Shown here: positions 24,547 to 33,434 of the stretch, piece after piece
Numbering within the stretch: the first letter of the stretch is position 1
Layout of the letters: every line of letters begins with the position of its first letter
Source of the DNA: JAGPCK01 sp041675505
Lineage (GTDB): Bacteria > Bacteroidota > Bacteroidia > UKL13-3
DNA: 64,000 bases
Direction: 5' to 3'
Assembly: GCA_041675505.1 (NCBI GenBank)
Contig: JBAYTR010000008.1
Coordinates: forward strand, 145,536 to 209,535
Notes under the pieces: model-generated
Told to the model about the DNA's origin: nothing
The model's input: the letters and a program-made list of their open reading frames with translations, nothing else
The model's database searches: none
Program-made: the position numbers and the translations under genes

Positions 24547-25617
24547 ATGGCTAAAAAGATAACATTTAACAACAAGTACAGTCCTTTTTTCGACTCGCTC
24601 AAAGACAAGGTTGACAATTATTTCAAATCAAATAACATCGCCCCAACGGGTAATTATAAGTTATATTCTAAAACCATAACGTTGGCAGTATTAACATTGG
24701 CTATGTACATTATACTCGTGTTTTTTACTCCGGGTGTATTGCTTTCGGTTCTTATGTGCGTGCTGTTGGGCTTCACTTTAGCAGGAATAGGTTTTAACGT
24801 TATGCACGATGGTGCACACGGCAGTTACTCCAACAACAAAACAGTTAATGAGCTGATGGCCATAAGCTTAAATTTTATGGGTGGCAGCAGCTACATGTGG
24901 AAGATTAAGCATAACCTTATTCACCACTCGTACACCAACATTGAAGGTATGGATGATGATATTGACATCAAGCCTTTCTTTCGCGTAAACGTTCAGCAAC
25001 CAAAGTACTGGTTCCATAAGTTTCAGCATGTGTACTGGGTTATACTTTACGGAATAACCTATTTCTTATGGGTATTCTGGATGGATTTTGAAAAATATTT
25101 CAAACGCAGAATCGGTACAATTCCGGTCAGGAAAATGGAACTTAAAGAGCATGTAGGATTTTGGGCCACTAAAATAGTTTATGTGTTTACTGCTTTGGTT
25201 ATTCCCATATACATAGCAGGCGTTGGCCCCACGTTAACCGGTTATGCGATTGTATTGTTCATTTGCGGGTTAACCATCAGTGTGATTTTTCAACTGGCCC
25301 ACATAGTGGAAGATGCTGATTTCCCCGAGCCTAATCCGGTAAACAATAAAATTGAAGAAGAGTGGGCCATTCACCAGATCAATACTACCGTGAACTTCTC
25401 TACTCAAAGTGCTTTCCTACGGTGGTTCACTGGCGGCTTAAATTTTCAGATTGAACATCACTTGTTCCCTAAAATAAGCCACGTGCACTACCCTGCCATC
25501 AGCAAGTTTGTAAAAGAAACCTGCGCTGAATACGGGGTACAGTACCACGAATATCCAACCTTTATGGAAGCGGTACGTTCACACGTACTACATCTGAAAG
25601 CGGCAGCCAGAGCTTAA
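24547..25617 (+). CDS. Membrane fatty acid desaturase, front-end type
   Basis: This 356-residue integral membrane protein has the three histidine boxes of di-iron desaturases: HDGAH (87-91), HNLIHH (122-127) and QIEHH (301-305). A Gln in place of the first His of the third box is typical of front-end desaturases such as delta-6 and linoleoyl-CoA types. Unlike the eukaryotic enzymes it has no fused cytochrome b5 domain. Hydrophobic pairs lie near 45-85 and 155-230. It would add double bonds to fatty acyl chains and so adjust membrane fluidity; regiospecificity cannot be read. It is transcribed alone, with a convergent neighbour 45 bases away. Confidence 0.93.
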   Translation: MAKKITFNNKYSPFFDSLKDKVDNYFKSNNIAPTGNYKLYSKTITLAVLTLAMYIILVFFTPGVLLSVLMCVLLGFTLAGIGFNVMHDGAHGSYSNNKTVNELMAISLNFMGGSSYMWKIKHNLIHHSYTNIEGMDDDIDIKPFFRVNVQQPKYWFHKFQHVYWVILYGITYFLWVFWMDFEKYFKRRIGTIPVRKMELKEHVGFWATKIVYVFTALVIPIYIAGVGPTLTGYAIVLFICGLTISVIFQLAHIVEDADFPEPNPVNNKIEEEWAIHQINTTVNFSTQSAFLRWFTGGLNFQIEHHLFPKISHVHYPAISKFVKETCAEYGVQYHEYPTFMEAVRSHVLHLKAAARA

Positions 25618-25662
25618 TAAAGTTTACGGAAATACGATTCTCAACCTGTGGCAAGCGGCTGA

Positions 25663-26238
25663 TTACATAGCCTCGGCTACCACTTCGGTTACCTCGGGTA
25701 CCATGCGCTTGAGCAAACCCTCAATGCCTGCTTTCAGGGTAATGGTAGAAGAAGGGCATCCGCTGCACGAACCTTTTAAGGTAACAGTTACTACACCCTC
25801 ATTGAATGATTTGAAGGAGATGGCTCCCCCATCCATTTCAACCGCAGGTTTTACATGAGTATGCAATAACTCTTTTATTTTTTGTACCACCTCAGGGTCA
25901 TTCTCATCAAAGCCATCAGTATCGGTAGTTTCTACCAACATTACCGGATCACCTGCTTCTACGTATGCTTTAATAAACTCCTTTAAAATAGGATTTACAT
26001 CAAACCATTCGGTGCCTGCTGTTTTTGTTACCGTAACAAAATTGTTCATGATAAATACCCCCTGAACAAAATTGAAGTCAAATAATTTCTGAGCCAGTGG
26101 TGAATGCTGAGCCGCCTCACGGGTAGGGAAATCAGCACTCTTAGCCGGAAGAATCATTTTGTTTACCACAAACTTCATAGTTTCAGGGTTGGGAGTAGCC
26201 TCAGTGTATATGGTGAGTATTGATTTTAATGCGTCCAT
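25663..26238 (-). CDS. Nfu-type Fe-S cluster scaffold/carrier
   Basis: This 191-residue protein has an Nfu N-terminal domain (about 8-95, with TEATPNPETMKFVVNK) and a NifU-like C-terminal domain (about 115-190). The cluster-binding CxxC (Cys158, Cys161) lies in GSCSGCPSSTITLKAGIE. Such proteins carry [4Fe-4S] clusters to target enzymes in the cytoplasm; RlmN nearby is one kind of possible client. The linker DTDGFDENDPE is acidic. It is transcribed alone after the terminator of the fasciclin gene. Confidence 0.93.
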   Translation of the reverse strand: MDALKSILTIYTEATPNPETMKFVVNKMILPAKSADFPTREAAQHSPLAQKLFDFNFVQGVFIMNNFVTVTKTAGTEWFDVNPILKEFIKAYVEAGDPVMLVETTDTDGFDENDPEVVQKIKELLHTHVKPAVEMDGGAISFKSFNEGVVTVTLKGSCSGCPSSTITLKAGIEGLLKRMVPEVTEVVAEAM

Positions 26239-26320
26239 AATCTTATTTAGAATTATTCTACAAAGTAAAGGGCAATTCCCAGCATTACCAAACGAGGGCG
26301 TTTGAAAAGGATGTAAAAAT

Positions 26321-26351
26321 AAAATGCCCCCCGTTTTGCGGGAGGCATTTT
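26321..26351 (-). terminator. Terminator of the fasciclin gene
   Basis: AAAATGCCCCCC and GGGAGGCATTTT form a 12-base stem with one mismatch around a short loop, and the minus-strand transcript then reads into a T-rich tail. It lies 26 bases past the stop at 26377. Confidence 0.85.
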
Positions 26352-26376
26352 ATAAAAAAGTATTATCTGCTAGCAA

Positions 26377-27057
26377 TTAATAATCAGAAGGTAAGAGTAC
26401 AGCATCGATTTCGTGAATCATACCGTTGGTACATTTGATGTTAGATTTAATCACGTTGGCTTTACCAACTGTGAAACCTTTAGCACCTTTTTTCACTTTA
26501 AGCGCTTTTCCGCCACCGGTGATAAAAGCAGGAGCTTCAGAAAGTTCTTCGATGGTAGCATCGCTTTTGGTTACGTGTAAAGAAAGCACTTTAATCAATT
26601 TAGCTTTGTTCTCAGGCTTCAGGTACTGGTCAATGGTCATACCGGGAACTTTAGCAAAGGCCTCATCGTTTGGAGCAAATAAAGTAATAGGACCATTGTT
26701 TCCTAATTCGTTACCCATACCAGTTGCTTCAACGCATTTAGCTAATTGAGTGAAACGGCCTATTTCCAAAGCGGTAGGAATAATTTTTTGTGTAGGAGCA
26801 GCTTCTTCTTTCTTGCTGGCAGTACCTGATGATTTGGTAGAGCCTGAAGATTTGGTAGTAGTAGTAACCTCAGTAGTAGTTTCTTCAGTGGTAGCAGCCT
26901 CTTCGGTAGAAGCAGTAGCTTCTTCAGTAGCAGCACCCTCTTCAGTTACAGCGGTTGAATCGGTAGTTTCAGCAGTGGCTTCAGTTTTCTTTTCGCCTCC
27001 GCAAGCAGCCAGAAACAACGCTCCGGCCACAAATAATGGTAATGCAACTTTTTTCAT
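26377..27057 (-). CDS. Fasciclin-domain lipoprotein
   Basis: This 226-residue protein has a lipobox (FLAAC, Cys19), then a long low-complexity linker rich in Thr, Glu and Ala (about 20-90). A single fasciclin (FAS1) domain follows (about 95-226), with NGPITLFAPNDEAFAKVPG, LSLHVTKSDATIEEL and CTNGMIHEIDAVLLPSDY. FAS1 domains mediate adhesion in many organisms, and secreted single-domain versions are common in bacteria with unclear roles. The flexible acidic linker suggests that the domain is held away from the membrane. It has its own terminator. Confidence 0.93.
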   Translation of the reverse strand: MKKVALPLFVAGALFLAACGGEKKTEATAETTDSTAVTEEGAATEEATASTEEAATTEETTTEVTTTTKSSGSTKSSGTASKKEEAAPTQKIIPTALEIGRFTQLAKCVEATGMGNELGNNGPITLFAPNDEAFAKVPGMTIDQYLKPENKAKLIKVLSLHVTKSDATIEELSEAPAFITGGGKALKVKKGAKGFTVGKANVIKSNIKCTNGMIHEIDAVLLPSDY

Positions 27058-27153
27058 GATGTGATTATATTTTTATATTGATTGGGTGCAAAAATAGGCA
27101 AAAAGGAAGTATTTCAAAACAAAGTCGCTGCTGTGTAGATATTTAATCCTGTT

Positions 27154-27627
27154 TTAATCTTCTGATAATAATATCTTCCAAACCATATCAGACTCAAACC
27201 CTTTGCTGACAAGCTGTTTAGCTATTTTGTGCAAAACATACCTGTTGCTAATATTCTTTTTCAGTCCCACCCGTTTCTTCACTTCTTTTCTTAGTGTAGC
27301 CAGATAATCTTCATCAGGTATTTCCATTAAAGCCGCCTTAATGCAGTAGGGTGAAATCTGACGCATTTTTAACTCCTGAATGATTTTATTTTTACCCCAC
27401 TGCTTCTGTCTGAATTTACCGCCAGCAAAAGCTTTTGCGAAACGTTCTTCATGCAGAAAATTTTCTTCAATCATTTTAGTAATTACCTGCTCAACCAGTT
27501 CACTATCTGCACCCAGTTCAAAAAGTTTATTGCGAAGTTCCTTGTGGCATCGCTCCTGGTAGGCACAGTACTTGCGCGCTTTTTCGCAGAATTGTAAAAA
27601 GGTATATGCCTTGGTTGATTCGCCCAT
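27154..27627 (-). CDS. recX: Regulatory protein RecX
   Basis: This 157-residue protein is built of repeated three-helix units typical of RecX, which binds and limits RecA filaments. Landmarks are ARKYCAYQERCHKELRNKL, LVEQVITKMIEENFLHEERF, KWGKNKIIQELKMRQI-like spacing near 75-90 and the C-terminal LVSKGFESDMVWKIL. recA is not adjacent. The gene is divergent from the MFS transporter, whose -7 box lies 34 bases beyond this start. Confidence 0.9.
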   Translation of the reverse strand: MGESTKAYTFLQFCEKARKYCAYQERCHKELRNKLFELGADSELVEQVITKMIEENFLHEERFAKAFAGGKFRQKQWGKNKIIQELKMRQISPYCIKAALMEIPDEDYLATLRKEVKKRVGLKKNISNRYVLHKIAKQLVSKGFESDMVWKILLSED

Positions 27628-27660
27628 AAGATTGAGCTACAAAAATAAACGAGCAGCACT

Positions 27661-27668
27661 TACTTTTG
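27661..27668 (+). promoter_or_regulatory. Bacteroidota -7 box (TACTTTTG)
   Basis: An exact TAnnTTTG match ends 8 bases before the ATG at 27677. It excludes an upstream in-frame start inside recX. Confidence 0.55.
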
Positions 27669-27676
27669 CACGCCCA

Positions 27677-28936
27677 ATGAAAAATACCCGAGCCCTTCAT
27701 CTATTGTATACTGCCAATGCCGTTTCAGGCTTGTCTCAGGGCATCAGTATGCTGGCCATTCCATGGTATTTTGCCCGCCAACACTCCGGTGGTTTATTCA
27801 ATACTGCCTACGCCAGTATAACTGTAGTAGTTTTGTTTTGGGGACTATATGCCGGTTCTCTTATTGACCGCTACAGCCGCAAAAGGGTAATGTTGCTACT
27901 CAATATAGTGTGTGGATTACTCATTGCGGGCATCAGCTACCTGGGGTACACACAGGCTTTACAGGCATGGCACATTATAGCGGTGTTTGCTGTAACCATG
28001 CTCAATTACAACGTACACTATCCCGCATTGTATGCATTTGCACAAGAGGTGAGTGAAAAGGAAGAATATGAAAAAGTAAATTCCAACATTGAAGTGGTGG
28101 GCCAAACCGTCTCTATCCTCTCAGGTGGTTTGGCCGCCCTGCTCATTGAAGGCATGTCAACTGTGGCTTCGTTTAAGTTGGGCGGAGTTGAGTTTGCTAT
28201 TCCCATACATATTGAAGCGTGGCCCGTACAAAAAATATTTGCTGTTGATGCAGCTACCTACCTTTTGGCAGCATTGCTCATTGCAGGTATTAAATACACT
28301 CCTGTTATTGAAAAACATATTGAAACAGGAAGTATGTTCAAACGTATCCGCTCAGGATTTCAGTTTTTGCGCAGCAACTTGAATATACTGTTCTTCGGAC
28401 TTTTTTCGTATGCGGTGTTTGCAGCCCTTATTGTTGAAATCCATGCAGTACTTCCGGCCTATGTAGAAAACCACCTGCAAAAGCCGGGATATGTGTTTGC
28501 TGCGGCTGATACCATTTATGCGTTGGGCGCAGTACTGGCCGGAGTATTTATTGCCCGTTTGTTCGGACAGAAAAAAACGTACAGCGGAGTAGTAGTACTT
28601 ACCTTAGTTACCTCGGCCATTTTTTACTGGTGCTGGGCCTCACGCGAGGTATGGATACTGTATACCATTTCCATAGTATTAGGTTTTACCAATGCCGGTA
28701 TACGTGTGCTGCGCCTCACCTACTTATTTAACCATGTGCCCAATGAACTCATAGGGCGGGTGAACAGTGTGTTTAATATGAGCAACGTGTTAATGCGGGC
28801 CCTCTTTATCTATGTATTCAGTTCCGCATTTTTCCATACTGGCTCGTCTATTACCTGGGCCTACTTCATAATGGCTACTTTTCTACTCATATCAGGCATA
28901 ATTCTGCTCATTAATCAACAAAGAAGGAAAGCTTAA
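27677..28936 (+). CDS. Major facilitator superfamily transporter
   Basis: This 419-residue protein has about 11-12 hydrophobic segments. After the first helices it carries the MFS loop motif LIDRYSRKRVMLLL. The first helices (LYTANAVSGLSQGISMLAIP) and the paired six-helix layout resemble the enterobactin-exporter/macrolide-efflux branch, but the substrate cannot be inferred. The start at 27677 follows from the -7 box 8 bases upstream; a longer in-frame reading would overlap recX by 56 bases and add a soluble stretch unlike the family. The MurF-Alr gene follows after 54 bases with its own -7 box. Confidence 0.9.
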   Translation: MKNTRALHLLYTANAVSGLSQGISMLAIPWYFARQHSGGLFNTAYASITVVVLFWGLYAGSLIDRYSRKRVMLLLNIVCGLLIAGISYLGYTQALQAWHIIAVFAVTMLNYNVHYPALYAFAQEVSEKEEYEKVNSNIEVVGQTVSILSGGLAALLIEGMSTVASFKLGGVEFAIPIHIEAWPVQKIFAVDAATYLLAALLIAGIKYTPVIEKHIETGSMFKRIRSGFQFLRSNLNILFFGLFSYAVFAALIVEIHAVLPAYVENHLQKPGYVFAAADTIYALGAVLAGVFIARLFGQKKTYSGVVVLTLVTSAIFYWCWASREVWILYTISIVLGFTNAGIRVLRLTYLFNHVPNELIGRVNSVFNMSNVLMRALFIYVFSSAFFHTGSSITWAYFIMATFLLISGIILLINQQRRKA

Positions 28937-28960
28937 TACCTAAATTTAAAGTGAAAGAAA

Positions 28961-28968
28961 TAGATTTG
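28961..28968 (+). promoter_or_regulatory. Bacteroidota -7 box (TAGATTTG)
   Basis: An exact TAnnTTTG match lies 22 bases before the GTG start of the MurF-Alr gene. Confidence 0.5.
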
Positions 28969-28990
28969 TGTACAACGAAAGTTACTACAC

Positions 28991-31456
28991 GTGAGTTATA
29001 CTGCTTTTTCTATTGCCCCTTTAATCAACGGCCGCTTGCTTAGCTCTGATGATGAATCCAACATTCTTCACCTGCTTACTGACAGCCGCAAAGCAACTCA
29101 ACCTGAATCAAGTTTATTTTTTGCGCTCATCTCTGAACGCAATGACGGACACAAGTACATTGAAGAACTTTACAGCAAAGGTGTACGCAACTTTGTTATA
29201 GGATTACACTACAGTTTCCCCGTATTACTTAAAGGGTGTACTGTTATTGCGGTTTCTGATACCTTGGCGGCACTGCAACAATTAGCCGCTTATCACCGCA
29301 GTAAATTCAGCTTACCGGTTGCAGGTATAACGGGCAGTAACGGGAAAACAATTGTGAAAGAATGGTTGTACCAATTATTGAAAGACGAGTACAATGTGGT
29401 ACGCAGCCCTAAAAGTTTTAACTCACAAATAGGGGTCCCTTTATCCGTTTGGCAAATAAGACCCGAACATGGTATGGCCCTGTTTGAAGCCGGCATTTCC
29501 CGGCAGGGTGAAATGCAAAAACTGGCTGAAATTATTCGTCCGAATATTGGTGTATTTACGAACCTGGGCAATGCACATAGTGAAGGTTTTTCCTCGCAGG
29601 AAGAAAAGCTCAACGAAAAATTCAAACTGTTTGCTGATTGTGATGTGCTTATTTACAGCAAGGATGATACGGCTGTAAAAAATATAGCCCACGAATTTTT
29701 TGAGTTGTATCCCATGACTAAAGGCATCAGTTGGTCATTACATGACCGGGCAACCATTACCGCCAATAAAATTGAAAAGGATGAACGCGGTACAAGTATT
29801 TCTTTTGAGTACCGTGCTACTACATTTACCTTCCGTATACCGTTTACTGATGATGCTTCGATACACAACGCCTTAACCTGTGTATGTTTTTTACTGGCAG
29901 TTGAAAGACTGAGTCCTGAATTACTTCAAAAATTCAATACTCTGCATGCGGTAGAAATGCGTTTACAACTGCGCGAAGGAAGTCGAAACTGCACCATCAT
30001 TAATGATACTTACAACTCCGACATTCAATCGCTTAAAATTGCGCTTGATTTTTTAAATCAGCAAAATCAACATCAGCAAAAAACGGTTATACTTTCTGAC
30101 ATTCTGGAAAGCGGAAGTAACCAGGATGATTTGTACCGCAAGGTGGCCGAGATGATTGAACAGGCGAGTGTAAACCGTGTTATTGGTGTGGGGAAAGACA
30201 TCTGCCAGCAGTTTCAGAAGTTCAGCATTAATAAAAAATTCTTTTTTAATACCGCACATTTCTTAGAAAACTTTAACAGCTTCACCTTTCAGGACGAAAT
30301 TATTTTGATTAAAGGTGCGCGCAGTTTTGAGTTTGAAAAAATAACCCGACTGCTCGAGAATAAGATACACGCCACCGTGATGGAGATTAACCTGAATGCC
30401 TTAGTCAACAACCTGAACGTTTACCGCAACAGCCTCTATCCCGGCACAAGAGTTATGGCTATGGTAAAAGCTTTCTCTTACGGCAGCGGCAGCCATGAAA
30501 TTGCCAAAACACTGGAATACCACCGCGTTGATTACCTTACTGTAGCCTATGCTGATGAAGGCGTGGTATTGCGCAAAGCCGGAGTTAAAACACCTATTAT
30601 GGTGATGAATCCCGAGCCCGGAAGTTTTCTTAATCTGGCAGAGTACAATCTGGAACCTGAAATATACAACCGCTACATTCTGGATGATTTACTCAACCAT
30701 GTGGAAGGTGGTGAGACAGGTATACACCTTGAACTTGATACAGGCATGCGCAGGTTGGGTTTTGATGAACAGGAACTCGATGCATTGCTCGCTGTATTAA
30801 AAAAGAACCCTAACCTGATTGTGAAATCAGTTTTTTCCCACCTGGCTGCGAGTGATGAAAACAAACACGACTTATTTACCTGGGAGCAGATTGAAAAATT
30901 TGAGCAGATGAGTAGTTACCTCATTCACTCACTTGGTTATCCCGTGTTGCGGCACATTCTCAACTCCAGCGGTATTACCCGTTTCCCCGAAGCACAGTTT
31001 GATATGGTACGTTTGGGCATTGGCTTGTATGGGGTTGACCCCTCCGCCAAGTTTCAACCGCAATTGGAAAATGTAGGCTCATTAAAAACCATCATCTCAC
31101 AACTGCGCAAAATAAAAGCAGGTGAAAGTGTGGGGTATAGCCGCAAAGGACAGGTGAAAGAAGATGCTACCATAGCTGTAGTGGCCATTGGTTACGCTGA
31201 CGGATTGGACCGTGGTTTAAGCAATGGCAACGGGCACATGCTGGTGAACGGAAAACCGGCCCCCATTGTAGGCAACATTTGTATGGACATGACCATGCTG
31301 GATGTAAGCCGCATTGATTGCAAAGAAGGCGATGAGGTACTGGTGTTTGGCAAAGACTTACCCATTACTGAACTAGCCAAAAATATTGATACCATACCCT
31401 ATGAAATTCTCACGGGTATTTCGCAACGGGTGAGGAGGGTGTATTTTCAGGAATAA
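28991..31456 (+). CDS. murF-alr: Bifunctional MurF ligase / alanine racemase
   Basis: This 821-residue fusion, typical of Bacteroidota, starts at GTG. Residues about 1-450 form UDP-MurNAc-tripeptide:D-Ala-D-Ala ligase, with the ATP loop GITGSNGKT (112-120), MALFEAGISRQGEM and NDTYNSD. Residues about 455-821 form alanine racemase, with the pyridoxal-phosphate lysine Lys493 in MAMVKAFSYGSG, RLGFD, GIGLYG and the C-terminal VGNICMDMTMLDVS. The racemase makes D-alanine, which feeds the ligase step at the end of cytoplasmic peptidoglycan precursor synthesis, so the fusion couples supply and use. Fused genes usually have full activity in both halves, and I see no missing key motif. Confidence 0.95.
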   Translation: MSYTAFSIAPLINGRLLSSDDESNILHLLTDSRKATQPESSLFFALISERNDGHKYIEELYSKGVRNFVIGLHYSFPVLLKGCTVIAVSDTLAALQQLAAYHRSKFSLPVAGITGSNGKTIVKEWLYQLLKDEYNVVRSPKSFNSQIGVPLSVWQIRPEHGMALFEAGISRQGEMQKLAEIIRPNIGVFTNLGNAHSEGFSSQEEKLNEKFKLFADCDVLIYSKDDTAVKNIAHEFFELYPMTKGISWSLHDRATITANKIEKDERGTSISFEYRATTFTFRIPFTDDASIHNALTCVCFLLAVERLSPELLQKFNTLHAVEMRLQLREGSRNCTIINDTYNSDIQSLKIALDFLNQQNQHQQKTVILSDILESGSNQDDLYRKVAEMIEQASVNRVIGVGKDICQQFQKFSINKKFFFNTAHFLENFNSFTFQDEIILIKGARSFEFEKITRLLENKIHATVMEINLNALVNNLNVYRNSLYPGTRVMAMVKAFSYGSGSHEIAKTLEYHRVDYLTVAYADEGVVLRKAGVKTPIMVMNPEPGSFLNLAEYNLEPEIYNRYILDDLLNHVEGGETGIHLELDTGMRRLGFDEQELDALLAVLKKNPNLIVKSVFSHLAASDENKHDLFTWEQIEKFEQMSSYLIHSLGYPVLRHILNSSGITRFPEAQFDMVRLGIGLYGVDPSAKFQPQLENVGSLKTIISQLRKIKAGESVGYSRKGQVKEDATIAVVAIGYADGLDRGLSNGNGHMLVNGKPAPIVGNICMDMTMLDVSRIDCKEGDEVLVFGKDLPITELAKNIDTIPYEILTGISQRVRRVYFQE

Positions 31457-31467
31457 GAAAAATTTGT

Positions 31468-31908
31468 ATGAATAATTGCACTGAGTGTGGACTGAATATT
31501 TCTTTGAGCATAACTCGATTCTCCATTCAGAAATACGGATTACCACTGTGCATGAAACATCAAGTGTGGATTGATAATATGAGTGCACAAACAACATATG
31601 AAACAATTCGACTTTACTTTGCCCTTCGACAAAGAGGTGTTCCTGCAGAGTTAGAAAAATACGATGGGACTAAGCACATCGATATATCTATTTCTGATGC
31701 AAAAATAAACATCGAGGTAGATGGTGCACATCACAACTTTGACCGTAATCAAGCCTTAACTGATCTAATGAGAACATACTACTCCTTTTTAAAAGGCTAT
31801 TATACTCTTAGAATTCCAAACTCTTTAGTATATGACGATAAAATACTTGAAAAAACTGCTGATTGGATTGTTAATTTATTGAATGAAAGTAAGAATATGC
31901 GCAATTGA
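31468..31908 (+). CDS. Small DUF559-like nuclease candidate with zinc-ribbon N-terminus
   Basis: This 146-residue protein has an N-terminal CxxC...CxxH cluster (CTECG near residue 4, LCMKH near 27), likely a metal-binding ribbon. The C-terminal domain has the strand and spacing of the DUF559/Vsr-like branch of PD-(D/E)xK nucleases: INIEVDGAHHNFDRNQALTD, a helix with DLMRTYYSFLKGY, then TLRIPNSLVYDD. Cleavage activity is inferred from fold resemblance only. It begins 11 bases after MurF-Alr, yet is more AT-rich than that gene and has no functional link to it, which suggests insertion. It is followed by an inverted repeat. Confidence 0.7.
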   Translation: MNNCTECGLNISLSITRFSIQKYGLPLCMKHQVWIDNMSAQTTYETIRLYFALRQRGVPAELEKYDGTKHIDISISDAKINIEVDGAHHNFDRNQALTDLMRTYYSFLKGYYTLRIPNSLVYDDKILEKTADWIVNLLNESKNMRN

Positions 31909-31964
31909 AAGTACCCCCTATCTCTCACACTAAACACACACATCATTTATTCAGGCTATACACT

Positions 31965-32012
31965 TAACTCTGACAGGGTTCTATTCTTTCGCATAAAACC
32001 CTGTCAGAGTTA
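31965..32012. repeat. 16-bp perfect inverted repeat between convergent genes
   Basis: TAACTCTGACAGGGTT (31965-31980) and AACCCTGTCAGAGTTA (31997-32012) pair perfectly around a 16-base loop. Neither strand has a clear T-run directly after the stem. It may act as a weak bidirectional terminator, or it may be a member of a dispersed palindromic repeat family. Confidence 0.75.
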
Positions 32013-32020
32013 GGATAAAT

Positions 32021-33351
32021 TTATTTAGTCAGCACAATCTTTTTGGTTACACGTTTAGTTCCGTCAGTAATCTCTACCACGTAATTGCCGCTGTAAAGTA
32101 GGCGTACATCAAAATAGGCTATGGTACTTCCCTGGTGAAGTATTTTTTTCTCCAGTAATTTTCCGTTCATGTCGTATAGATTTACTTCCATATCGCTGCG
32201 GGTAATGCCGGCAGTTTGTACAGCAATAAACTCACTCGAAGGATTGGGGAACACTACCATGTTGAGTTCCTCATTCAGATTAAATACACTTGTTGCTGAA
32301 GGGGTATAAGTGGTCACTGTTTCGGTAATGGAATTTACCTTGGCTGCAGATTTTACTCCATAGAATGTTGGGCCCACAGCATAGGGGTATGCCGAGTTCC
32401 ATTTTTCATCAACGGTAGCAAAGTAGCAGTAAATACCGTTGGGGTATTCAGGAGTAACACAAAAACGTCCGTTGTGTTCATCCAAATAATCAGGTGTGTT
32501 GGCTGAGGTGGCATTGTATTGATAATCTTCTCTGAAATAACCCAGAGGATAATTGGCATTTACATTCGGGCCAGAAGTACGTGTTGTGATGTTGCGCAAC
32601 GTGTAACTTGATTTCATGCGCACTATTCCTCCTGTTCCATCTACATTCTTGTAAGCGTAGGCTCCGTATATCGGAAAACCGTCATACGCAAAACCGATAA
32701 GCGGGGCGTGTTTAGTGCTGTCAATAACATACAAACCATCGGCATCATATAAGTTACAAATGGTGGATACCACATTTAAATCCAGATTAAACGCACTGGG
32801 GTTTTGATGGTGATGGTAGTTACCCATGGCCGGGTGACCTTTGGAGCAATCAAAACCTGCACGCTCAGCCACCACAGCATCTCTGTTCCAAATGCCGTCA
32901 CCTGTGCCGCCTAAAGGACCACCTTTAAGTGACGAGGTTGAGTTTTGCCACGATACACCATCACGGTAATCAAACAGGGCAACGCCATTGATAAATATAC
33001 CGATATTACCCATGGTAGTAGGTGAAGGTGTGCCGGTATTTTGCACCGGGTTTAACGGAAACTTAAATATGGCAGCCTGGGAAGTAGCCAAAGACGGATT
33101 ACCATCTAAAAACGGACCGGTAATGTAAGCCGGAATGCCATTAGTAGCTATGTAAACTGAGTTGGTTGAGTATTTCACACTTTGTACATTGGCCAATACA
33201 TTATCATTGATGGGAGTTGAATTTCCGTTCACATAATGGCGACCTTAATGTTGGTAGTGTTTTGCATCCAGCCCGTAATAACAGGATTGGTTTGTGCCGC
33301 TGCCACAGTAGTAATGAGCAATGCGGAGAATAATGCGAGTGTATTTTTCAT
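32021..33351 (-). pseudogene. YHYH-domain protein with T9SS sorting domain, frameshifted near its N-terminus
   Basis: The minus-strand ATG at 33351 opens a good signal peptide (MKNTLALFSALLITTVAAAQ) and continues with TNPVITGWMQNTTNIK before meeting a stop. The family sequence then resumes one frame over as GRHYVNGNSTPINDNVLANV and stays open for over 400 codons to 32021. A single missing base near 33239-33246 explains this exactly. The long part holds the YHYH domain, with NYHHHQNP, GFAYDGFPIYGAY and NGIYCYFATVD, and ends in a T9SS sorting domain (MVVFPNPSSEFIAVQT, final KKIVLTK). Starting at the internal GTG (33232) would leave no signal peptide. It could be a true mutation or a sequencing error. 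It lies 83 bases after the MbnH-like gene. Confidence 0.8.
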
Positions 33352-33434
33352 GTGGTTAATATTTGTTTACAAAAATGAGTTAAGTTTAACTGTAAGCATT
33401 TATAAAATTTGTTTCAAATGTTATAAGATTAGGT

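Noticed and set aside
26750..27064. Open frame antisense to the fasciclin lipoprotein linker
   Set aside because: The Val/Ser-rich peptide is the mirror of the Thr/Glu/Ala linker codons; the sense gene has a lipobox and a FAS1 domain.
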